A program made the position numbers and the translations under genes. From the NCBI GenBank assembly GCA_018398765.1, contig JAHBMJ010005193.1:27501-67369 (forward strand): a stretch of DNA of 39,869 bases. Reading direction: 5' to 3'. Every line of letters begins with the position of its first letter. Positions within the stretch are counted from its first letter, which is position 1. Positions 1 through 8,589 of the stretch are shown here, piece after piece. Source of the stretch: Chromera velia (Eukaryota > Sar > Chromeraceae). The notes beneath the pieces were generated by a model, which had not been told where the DNA came from, ran no database searches, and worked only from the letters and a program-made list of their open reading frames with translations.

Positions 1-878
1 GAATTCTTTTCCGCTCAGCGACTCAAATTTCAACTCTAACTCCGCAGACAAATAACTCGGGGGCAACGGCACAGCAGCCTGAGTTTCTCTCTCACTCACA
101 GGAGGACCCAGAGGCTGCCGCCCGTACGACTGCAGTTCCGGGAGCATTGCCGCCTCCCGCAAAAAAGACAAAATCCCCCCCCCACACGTCCCCACACCCT
201 GCAATCCCACGGAACTGTCATCACTTTCTTTCCCATGGAATTCAACTGCATCGTTTCCATCCCATATACTGATCTGCGTTTCCTTCTTCACTGGCTTGAC
301 CAAAAAACCGGCCACTCTCTCCACCAACGAATGCGCTCTATCAAAAAACGAGGACACAAACCACACACGCCTGTGTGTACTTCTAACGAAAGAATCCAAG
401 GCATCCTCCCACCTGCAGTGCCTTTCTGCTCCCTCTTCCATTTCCTCTTGCAGGACTCTCCCAAGTCCCCTCCTCACCCATTCTTCAGCGGAGTGGTCCA
501 GGAGAAGCAGCGGGGTCCGACAAGGAGACCTCTCTTCCTCTTCCTTCACTTCCTGAACCCCCTCCTTTTGGGACCGCACTCCCCCCACATTCCGTCTTCG
601 CGCTGCTGCGTCCCTCACTGCGACTGCCGCTGCCGAGAGAAAGAAGAGACGGGGGAGAAAAGAGACGTCAACACGAGCGTAGAGAAGCTGCTCGGCAGAA
701 AGGGGCCTCTGGGACCAGTCGGAGATCTGCGGCCATACACATGAATGAATGAATACACACAGAGAGAGATGCACTACATACATACATACACACACACACA
801 TACATACATACACACATGCATACATACATGCATACTTACATACATACATACATATATACATCTGTTCATCTATCCACC

Positions 879-919
<41 letters not shown>

Positions 920-2343
920 AGCGAGACAGAGAGGGAGGAAGAGAGAAAGACCTGTTCTGAATGCACACAGCAAGAAAGGGAGGGAGGGGGGGAGGGGGTC
1001 ATGGAAGAAGAAAAAAAAAAGCAACAGACAGACAGACACAGCCCCTGACTGCATCCAGCCAATGCCGAACAAAAGAAAAGTCACTCACGCGACAAGGGCA
1101 TCCAAGCACAGAAAGAAAAAGGGCATCGTGCAAAAAGAAAAGGAAGGAAGGGAGGAAAACAAAGCGGAGCGAAAGCAGCAACCAAGCATAGAAAATGATT
1201 GATTGAGAGAGAGAGAGAGAGAGAGAGAGTACGTTCTCTGCGTTGTGCCTTCCAGAACGGTCACAAATCTCTCCCCTCCGAACCCCCCCATGCACCTGCA
1301 ACAAGTGCTTCTCTGCCGTGCTCATTTCGAACCCGCACGTTCTCTTCCACAGATCGACAAGGGAAGTCTCTCTCATTCCGAGACCAGACACCGCCCTTCG
1401 AACATCAAACAATCCTGCATCCAGGCAGTATATACAGGGAGGCAGTCAGGCAGGCAGACAGGCAGTCAAGAAGACGGAAGGAAGGAAGAGAATTGAGGGA
1501 CACGACTCTCCGTAGCTCCTATTGGCGCGCCTCCCCATTTCATTTCAATTCAATTTGGTCTCTTCATTCATTCATTCATTCATTCATTCATTCATCCATA
1601 TCTATCTAGCTGGGCCTACAACATTTCATTCATTCAAACTTAGGAAAACGTCACCCACCAAGAATCCTTACCCCTCCAGAGTTGTCTTTTCATCACAAAG
1701 CACAGGCTGGCACGAGATAGACAGACAGAGCAAAAAAGGATCCATGCATCGACTGACCGTTCAACCGCAACCCGAAGTCCCTCTGCAGCCACGTCACGTC
1801 GTTGTCTGCACCGTAGAGGACTTTCACGACACTCCCGTCAGAAAATAGGGGGCCCATCAGCTCTCCTATAGAATCTCTCAGAGCCAGAGCGTCAATGACG
1901 AATTCACAACTCCCGTCGGACACTTGAAGAAGACACGTAGTGCCTTCATAAGAACCACCCGCGTGGTGTTCGACATCGACGCCGATCACGGGAGAGAGGG
2001 CCAGATACCGGGCAACCTGCCTCAAATGCGCTTTCGTGTTCACAAACGCGACGGCTCTTTTCCAGTCCCGCCGCTTTCTCCATTTCTGAGAATCCGACTC
2101 TACAAACAGCCGGAGTGCAGGAAGCCAAGAGGGGCATTCCGAGGAGACGGCAACAGAACGGGAGGACGTCTCTGAAGCAGCTCCTCGTGTTTGGAAACGG
2201 AGGAGCAGTCTCTGCAGCCTCCGTCTCCAGTAAGAGAGGCAGTAGAGGGACAGGGCACCCACTGTAATGGCCACCGCCAAGCGGAAGATGTCCTGTGGAG
2301 AAGTCAGGAGGGACATCCAAAGGTCAGACAAATGATTGGACAT
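1..2343 (-). CDS. Membrane-anchored Rrp6-like DEDDy 3'-5' exonuclease (5' part; runs off left edge)
   Basis: Three exons read on the minus strand: 2343-1758, 1414-1296 and 726-<1, giving 477 residues so far with phase kept at both joins. A hydrophobic segment at about residues 21-39, followed by an Arg-rich stretch, predicts an N-terminal membrane anchor. The exonuclease fold follows. Exo I is DVEHH (D123, E125), Exo II is GADND within YGADNDVTWLQRDFGL (D182), and Exo III is LLYARVD (Y251, D255), so all DEDDy catalytic residues are present. The motifs SDWSQRPLS and DVEHH resemble Rrp6/EXOSC10 more than RNase D or WRN. Family role: metal-dependent 3'-5' RNA trimming. Downstream of Exo III the sequence diverges, and no HRDC domain is visible before the edge. 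Introns use GTCAGT and GTGCAT donors and hold CA, GA and ATTC repeats. The gene is divergent from the YbeY-AcpS gene, 452 bp away. The membrane location is inference. Confidence 0.85.
740..918. repeat. (TACA)n / (CA)n microsatellite in exonuclease intron 2
   Basis: Tetranucleotide TACA followed by CCAC and CA dinucleotide repeats, directly upstream (minus strand) of the exon 3 acceptor. Confidence 0.9.
1207..1230. repeat. (GA)n microsatellite
   Basis: About 12 GA units in exonuclease intron 2. Confidence 0.9.
1562..1594. repeat. (ATTC)n microsatellite
   Basis: About eight TTCA units in exonuclease intron 1. Confidence 0.9.
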
Positions 2344-2795
2344 AACAGGAACTTCCTAAGATACTTCTTTTACTCACCTCAACAGTGCTTCCTTCTTTCC
2401 GACACGTGCATCTAACATTTTCCTTTCCTCGAGTCGTTTTGATCTTCTCTGGGCTGCCTGTTGAAGCAGTAAGTCATGCAATGGAAAACGGATGATCAAA
2501 TCATGATGCGATATGCTCTGGAGGCCCCGGCATGCAGCTGGACGTGGACTCAGTTTGAGTTATTGTTGCCTGCATGGGCTGTTGGGCCCGCGAGTCCGAA
2601 AAGTTTCGGCCTTGAATTTGAATAGTCGCGGGTCGATCCGATTTGCCTTGCATGACACGTACGCGGACAGAAGATTCAAGCTGTGCAAGGACCTTGATTC
2701 GATTCAGTAGTGCTCTTGATCCCTGTGTGGACAGTCTGAGGTAGTGGTCCAAGTTTTCTCACGAGAAATTCAATTACCGTTTAGCGACACGAAAG
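2344..2795. promoter_or_regulatory. Divergent intergenic region between exonuclease and YbeY-AcpS genes
   Basis: The 452 bp between the two start codons must hold both promoters and 5' leaders if the two starts are right. I see no TATA box or other motif I would name. Short open frames here lack homology or coding character. Confidence 0.4.
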
Positions 2796-5700
2796 ATGAG
2801 GATGAGACGGGTGTTGCTGCCGTCTCTTGTCTTTGTATGCCTCCTTCTCTCGTCCGATTCGTTTTTGCACGGTGCGTCTCTCCTGCGAGAAAGGCAAGAC
2901 CGTGGAAATGCATATTCTTTTTCTTTTTCTGCCGCAGCGGCAGGCAGTGAGGATAAGTACGGTATAGACGCCGTGATGCATGCCGAAGCGTCTCCGGAGG
3001 GAAAGGGGAGACGGCAAAGTGGTCAGAGGGAAAAGGACGCCAGTGAGAGAAGAGCGCCGTCTCTGGAGGGAGAAGAGGAAGAGGGAGAGGTGACGCTCAT
3101 CAATTCGCATCCCAATGTAAGCACCCTCAGAGAGAGTTATTGTTGAAGAGTATCGAAAGACAAGGGGTACCTCAGACTGAGGTTCCTTGCCCTGCTCTCT
3201 CTTCTGTGTGATGGTCTATTTTTGAAAAATTAAATAAGAAAAAGGACCCGAACCGAATTCAACCAAAACGCGGCCGTCTCCCCTCTATCTGTGGCTGAGT
3301 CGTCTCTTCTAGCGTCTGACGTTGACTCCGCTCCTCGCACTTTCTTTCCCCTCATCATACGCCGTACGATCCACTACGGTTCGTATTCAAAAGTCCGTTC
3401 CTTGTTGCCCGTGCGCACTTTCTCTACTCTTCATCTTTTCCGAAGCGCATCGCCGTCCCCTGACTTTGTAGCATGCACACCTCAATCGGCAAGCATCACA
3501 CAGACCGTACAGACAGATAACAGACGAGAAACCTCTCGCTCTCGTCTTTCCGATTTCCCTCTCACGATCTTTTCGTCAACCCCCCTTCCTCTATCGCCAT
3601 GCGCTTCGCTGAAACCCCTCTGGCAAAAGTGAGTGAGTCAGTGAGTGAGGGCGGTTCTGCGGTTTCTCTGGTCCTATTCCGTCCTCCCTCATTTACCCCC
3701 TGGCCCGATGAATGAAATATTGAAATGCAGTTTGCAGTGGACGTGGCGATGCTCGAGAAGCACGTGAAGGTGATCAAGGATGCCCTCGGGTGGGCTCTTC
3801 CTTCCTTCCTTCCTTCCTTCCTTCCTTCCTTCCTTCCTTCCTTCCTTCCCTTCCTTCCTTCCTTCCTTCCCTCCCTACTTCCTTCCTTCCTCCCTTCCTT
3901 CCCTCCTTCCTTCCTTCCTTCTCTTCTCTTCTTGCTTCTCCCTTCCTTCCTTCTCTTCTTGCTTCTCCCTTCCTTCCTTCCTTCCTTCCTTCTCTTCTGG
4001 CTTCTCCCTTGCTTCCTTCTTTTTCTTCTTCCTTCTTCCTTCCTTCCTTCCTTCCTTCTCTTCTTCCTTCTTCCTTCCTTCCTTCTCTTCTTGCTTCTCC
4101 CTTCCTTCCTTCCTTCCTTCCTTCCTTCCTTCCGTCCTTCCTTCCTTCTCTTCTGGCTTCTCCCTTGCTTCCTTCTTTTTCTTCTTCCTTCTTCCTTCTT
4201 CCTTCCTTCCTTCCTTCTTCCCTTCTTCCTTCTTCCTTCCTTCCTTCCTTCCTTCCTTCTCTTCTTCCTTCCTTCCTTCTCTTCTTGCTTCTCCCTTCCT
4301 TCCTTCCTTCCTTCCTTCCGTCCTTCCTTCTTTCTCTTCTTGCTTCTTCCTTCCTTTCTTCCTTCCGTCCTTCCTTCTTCCCTTCTTCCTTCCTTCCTTC
4401 CTTCCTTCCTTGCTTCCTTCCTTCCTTCCTTGATCGCTTTCTTCTTTCTTTTTTGTCGTTTCCCAGCACGGTTCTCTTTGTCAATCTCTCTCTGTTCCCC
4501 TATTACTAATATTGTGTCCCTGCGTGATCCTTCTTTCTCCCTTTTGCCTGCAGAGTGTCAGCCTTCGATGTGGGCATTGAACTCGTGAGCGACGAGAAAA
4601 TGCAGGTCCGTCGGTCGGTCGGTGAATGAACTTATCAGCTCTGTGCAGAAATGAACTTATCAGCTCTGTGCAGAGTCCTTGGGTGCCTTCCTCTCTCTCA
4701 CTTGCTTTCTACCGACTGCACCAGTAGACTTCTTCCCCGTCGCGCTCCTTCCAGGCCTCCGATTAATGTTATGGACATCAATCACATCATTCGCATGCAT
4801 GTCCAATGAGTTGGTTCTTTGGACTCTTAACTTTCTGACAGGCGGGTTTTTGGTAAATCAGTTCGGCACCTTCTCGTGGCTGGCGAAGCTTTCCCGAACG
4901 AATGCATCGGCTTTTTAAGATAATTAAGTTGAGTGTGAAAGAAGACGAACGATTCGATGGATCAGGGGTCGGGATCTGTGAATTGCATTACTCCGCCTGC
5001 CGTCCTCTCTATTTGTCTGTCTGTCTGGCTGTCTGTTCTGTGTGGCTGGTGCAACTTCTGTGTGTCTGACTTCCTGTCTCGTTGGACCTCTCCAAAGGAT
5101 CTCCTTCATGCATTATAGAAAGGGGGGTCAACTTCTCTTTCAGAGATACGAACGATATTGCATGGGAGGATCGATGGGATGGATATCTGCTGTTCTCTCT
5201 TTGGGGTTTGTTCTCTCTCTGCTTCTCTCTTTCTTCCCTTGTATCAACACCGCATGCAGAGTTTAAACCTCTCTCTTCCCTTGTGTCAACACCGCATACA
5301 GAGTTGAACCTCTTTCTTCCCTTGTATCAACATCTTGTGCAGAGTTTAAACCGCTTTCTTCCCTTGTCCCAACACCGCAGAGTTTAAACCGGGAGTACCG
5401 GGGGGAGGATAAGACGACTGACATTCTGTCGTTCCCGTTCTTGCGTCAGACGGAGAGAGAGGCGAGGGGCCTCAAGAAGGGAGAGGTTCCGCAGGCAAAG
5501 GGAGTGGGGGACCTCGACTTGGGCGACATCTTCATTTCATTGGGTGGGCATTGGAAAAATGAGGGAAGAATTCTGTATGAAAGTAAATACAACGGCGACA
5601 TCTTCATTTCATTGGGTGGGCATCGGAAGAATGAGGGAAGGAACGAAGGAAGACCTGCTTGTCTGTTTCTCTATCCAATGATCGGCTTTTTCTCGTCATG

Positions 5701-8053
5701 CTTCAGCATGATGGTGTGTGTGCAAATGCACTGTTGCATGTTGAAGAACCGGCATTGTCATCAAAAAGAAAAAGAAGCTTGCGTTTCCGGTTTTTCGGAA
5801 AAGAACAGAAGAGGCAGAAGAATCCGTTTGTTGAACGAAAAAAAAACAAGACTGAATGAATGACTGACTGAATGCAGACCGAATCCAGTCAGACACCGAC
5901 GCTGACCGCAAAGCGGCAGAGGAGTCAATGGGAGGAGAATTCGGTGGGGGCTCTGCCTCCTTCTCTCCCTCCTCTTCCTCTTCCTCCGCAAGAGATGTCC
6001 TCCCCCCCTCCACCTCCGCCTCCTCGTCCCCGTCTCCGCCTTTTCCCTTCGACGCTCCTGACGGGGGCCAGACCGGACCCGAGTCTGCGTCCGCGTCCGT
6101 CTCTGTGCCGTACGTGCCCCTCAACACGCCCCTAGGGAGGGAGCTTCTGCCGCCGGATGTGAACGAAAGGTAAGAGAAGCGCGCAGATCGAGCGATGGGT
6201 CTTTGAATGGAGGAAAAGATATCGGAGCTTTGCGTCGTTTTGTCATGCATCATGTGTTGCTCTTCGTCTTCCGTTGATATCGATCAGGTCATTGCGTGTC
6301 GATGTCTTTGAGATCCCTTCCTTTACTCTCCCTTCATGAACACAGCTGCCGCTCTCTTTCTGAAGACACCAGACCGCACGTGCCTCTCCGGAATCTGCAG
6401 TAAAGTTTTGCTTTTTCTTCTTGCACTCCTGTGCTACTCACTCTATCAAGTTTCTGCCCTGAGTCACGGTCTTTATCTCTCTCTGCTGCGCTGACTGCTG
6501 TTGATGCTTCTGTCTGTGTGCAGGCGCGGCTGCTACAGAGAAATGGCTGGGCGCTACTCGGTGAGGAGACGGCTGCCGTATCTGTGCATACACGGGCTGC
6601 TCCATTTGCTTGGGTCAGTAAGCTTTGTCAACTGATGGTAGAATTGAAAAGTTTCCCCCGGGCTGTCTGCCCACACGTCCTGTCATTGAGTTTTCTTCTC
6701 TGTGCTTAGCCGGGTCCTATGGTTTCCTTGACATGATTCTGATGATGACATGATTCCACAGAGAGAAGTCGTATAGACAGACAGACCTGCAGACACAAAG
6801 ACAGGAAAGAAGATAGACCTTCATCAATACAAGCTTTTTCCCTTAGCGCTTCACGTGGTGTCTCGGCGGAAAAATATCTTTCTACATCCGGAAAAAATCC
6901 AGTAAGTGGGCGACTGCAGGAAAAAGTAGTGTCCGCAAACGGTCAGACAGAATGTGTTCGTCAAATACAAAACAAAAGCTTTTGTACTCTTGCCGTCCCC
7001 CCCCTCTTCTTTCCAGTTTCAACGACCAGACCGAAGCCGAGTGGTTGGAGATGACGGCGAGAGAGGAGACGGCGATTTCCGACTACCTCCAGAGGGTAAG
7101 GCAGGGCCAGGCTTTGTTGAAGGCCTCCAGGTTCCACACGTTCTCCTCGGGGGTCGGCACGGACATCGTGGAGGTCGACAGGGTCCGACAGGCTCTGGTG
7201 CGTCTGTATGTCTGCATGCATGTGTGAAGTAATCGCATTCGTTGATTAGTAGATCAGAGAAAGAGAGAGAGCAGACACCTAGGCAGATGGGTGACACTGG
7301 GTGGGGGGGAGCGACACACGTACATACGTGCAGGAGTTTCCAGATAATCATGCAGACTTCATTGTGGGCCGAGCTTGGAAGGATAGAAGTACGGCACGCA
7401 ATTTGATGCGAAGCTAAGCGGCAGCGCATGACACAGGAAGAAAAGGGAAAATGAACAGAGCTCGGCCTGACATGAAGAGTAAGAGAACTTTTGCTGTCTG
7501 CTCGACTTTAGCAGGTGCATGCGGCATGAGGACCTGCGAATCAAGCGGTTGGTTTCTCACTCACACTAAATGCCCCCAGGCAATTTATTTATACGTGCAT
7601 ACACGACTATTGATCGATTCATACAACAATCATGCATGCATGCATTTGCAGGTGCGGCATGAGGACCTCTTCATCAAGCGCATCCTCACTTTGCAGGAGC
7701 GCATGCACTACGAGCGCATAAAGAACGAGTGCATCACGAAGGCCCAAAACAGAAACTCCTCCAGAGAATCACCGTGGGTTAACCCTTGTGCGGCCTTCGT
7801 TGCCAAAAGATTTGCCACAAAGGAATCTGTGTCGAAGGCTGTTGGACTGGGGTTGAGGCATGTAGGACAAGGGGGGCTGCGTCTGACGGATATTGAAGTC
7901 ACAAATCTCCCCACTGGACAGCCGACTGTGTCTCTGCTTGGCGAAGCAGCTCGGACTGCGGCTTCTAGAGGAATCGTTGATCTGCTTGTGTCTCATGCGG
8001 ACGAGAGAGACTACGTGGTGTCTTTTGCCACTGCACTTAGTGTAACACGGTAA
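2796..8053 (+). CDS. YbeY-AcpS fusion protein with plastid-type leader (8 exons, 519 aa, complete)
   Basis: Exons: 2796-3116, 3731-3789, 4554-4605, 5381-5543, 5878-6169, 6524-6613, 7017-7197, 7652-8053 (stop TAA); coding length 1560 nt, phase kept at every join. Residues 1-25 are a basic start plus hydrophobic core (signal peptide). They are followed by a Ser/Arg/Glu-rich stretch that could be a transit peptide, as in bipartite leaders of complex plastids. Residues 108-350 are YbeY (rRNA maturation endoribonuclease): LNREYRGED, then TDILSFPF, then LGDIFIS, and the metal motif HGLLHLLG (H319, H323). Residues about 371-519 are AcpS (4'-phosphopantetheine transfer from CoA to acyl carrier protein): GVGTDIVEVDRV (D375), RFATKESVSKA (E444) and SHADERDYVVSFA. 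Both domains are near full length. A Ser/Pro-rich insert of about 95 residues splits YbeY. Fusion and phase are seen in the sequence; plastid targeting is inferred. An alternative reading is two adjacent genes, but no stop, start or poly(A) signal lies between the domains. Confidence 0.92.
3798..4435. repeat. (CTTC)n microsatellite, about 640 bp, in intron 2 of the fusion gene
   Basis: Nearly pure CTTC with scattered CTTT, GCTT and CCGT variants fills most of intron 3790-4553. Because the repeat has no stop codon in any frame it yields long false reading frames on both strands (Leu/Pro/Ser/Phe or Arg/Lys/Glu/Gly). Confidence 0.97.
4625..4674. repeat. 25-bp tandem duplication ending in an acceptor-like GTGCAG
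   Basis: Two adjacent copies of a 25-bp unit lie just after the exon 3 donor (4606). Each copy ends in GTGCAGA, so each looks like a splice acceptor. Confidence 0.85.
5234..5392 (+). repeat. Tandem array of splice-acceptor copies before exon 4
   Basis: Four copies of a 38-42-bp unit contain TTCCCTTGT, a CAACACCGCA-like stretch and CAGAGTTTAAACC. The last copy is the true acceptor and start of exon 4 (AG at 5379-5380). The first three place acceptor-like AGs at 5258-5259, 5300-5301 and 5341-5342. They differ by a few substitutions. Confidence 0.9.
5520..5645 (+). repeat. Duplicated exon 4 end with its donor site (72 bp apart)
   Basis: The segment encoding GDIFISLGGH and its donor TTGG|GTGGGC occurs twice, at about 5522-5575 and 5594-5645. 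The offset is 72 bp (24 codons) and the frame between is open. The first donor (after 5543) gives the shorter, family-like protein. Confidence 0.9.
7140..8053 (+). other. AcpS domain exons of the fusion gene (exons 7-8)
   Basis: Exon 7 carries the first AcpS motif (GTDIVEVDRV, whose Asp binds Mg in the family). Exon 8 carries the rest, through the SHxxxxxxxSFA end. A short Glu/Lys-rich hinge of about 20 residues links it to the YbeY tail without an intron boundary. This shows that the two domains lie in one exon and makes the fusion hard to explain as mis-splicing. Confidence 0.9.
7510..7549 (+). repeat. Degenerate copy of the exon 8 start inside intron 7
   Basis: GCAGGTGCATGCGGCATGAG and the following bases closely match the true exon 8 start at 7648-7683 (GCAGGTGCGGCATGAGGACC), apart from a 3-bp insertion and substitutions. 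It lies 137 bp upstream. Confidence 0.85.
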
Positions 8054-8559
8054 TGAAAGAATGGATCTCTTTCTCGTACATGGTTTGTGCAAAATATGAT
8101 ATGATTAAATGTTCGACAATATGACTTGAATTAAAGTGAGGCAGTTGAAGCCGGTGAGCACACCACTTGGGCTGTTGCCAACTGCTGGGCATAATATGTG
8201 AGACATTCCGTGGTCATTAACTAGGTAATTAAGCGTTTCTTCCTTCTGCGCCTAGTTCTGCGTGCGCGTGCCCCTTTTCCATCTGCATCCGTTTACCCCT
8301 AAGTTTGCTTTGTCGTCTGCTTTACCTCAGGCTAGCACTAAGCCTAACAGCAGTGCATACACGTGCATCAATCGTCTAGAGGCCGGGTTTGAAGTAGTTA
8401 TCCTTTAGGCCTCGTCACTTAGCTCGTCACCCATTCTATGATGCAGGTCTGAGAAAGGGACAATAAAGCATTGTCCTAGACTTATGCATTGTATGATGGC
8501 ACATGATAGCCTATATAGACTAATCAATGATGATGAGAACTGTGGACCTAAAAGCTCGT
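8054..8559. other. 3' flank of the fusion gene
   Basis: No reading frame with coding character is seen. An AATAAA hexamer at 8462-8467 is a candidate poly(A) signal, but it lies 409 nt after the stop. Local composition turns AT-richer and the microsatellites disappear. Confidence 0.4.
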
Positions 8560-8589
8560 AACCTGGACCTACCGAGACCGTGCATTTTA

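Larger units (their letters stand above)
3731..7081 (+). other. YbeY domain exons of the fusion gene (exons 2-7)
   Basis: This span covers the YbeY part. The catalytic Arg of the family lies in the LNREYRGED motif (exon 4). The HGxLH zinc motif is in exon 6. In bacterial YbeY the motif continues HLxGYDH, and the final His is a metal ligand. Here the exon 6/7 join gives HLLGFNDQ, so Asp329 sits where the third His should be. The exon 6/7 join was chosen because GG|GTCAGT followed by the next exon keeps the conserved Glu/Met-rich tail in frame (EAEWLEMTAREE). A GTAAGC donor seven bases downstream would shift the frame. Confidence 0.85.

Noticed and set aside
745-1202. Overlapping plus-strand frames of His/Thr/Tyr repeats
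   Set aside because: Translation of CA and TACA repeats in an intron of the minus-strand exonuclease gene.
3725-4588. Long open frames on both strands over the CTTC repeat
   Set aside because: A stop-free tetranucleotide repeat gives Pro/Leu/Ser/Phe or Arg/Lys/Glu/Gly frames in all phases. The flanking exons 2 and 3 join in phase across it.
6614-6620. GTAAGC donor seven bases downstream of the chosen exon 6 donor
   Set aside because: It is closer to the textbook consensus, but it puts exon 7 out of frame and destroys both the YbeY tail and the AcpS start.
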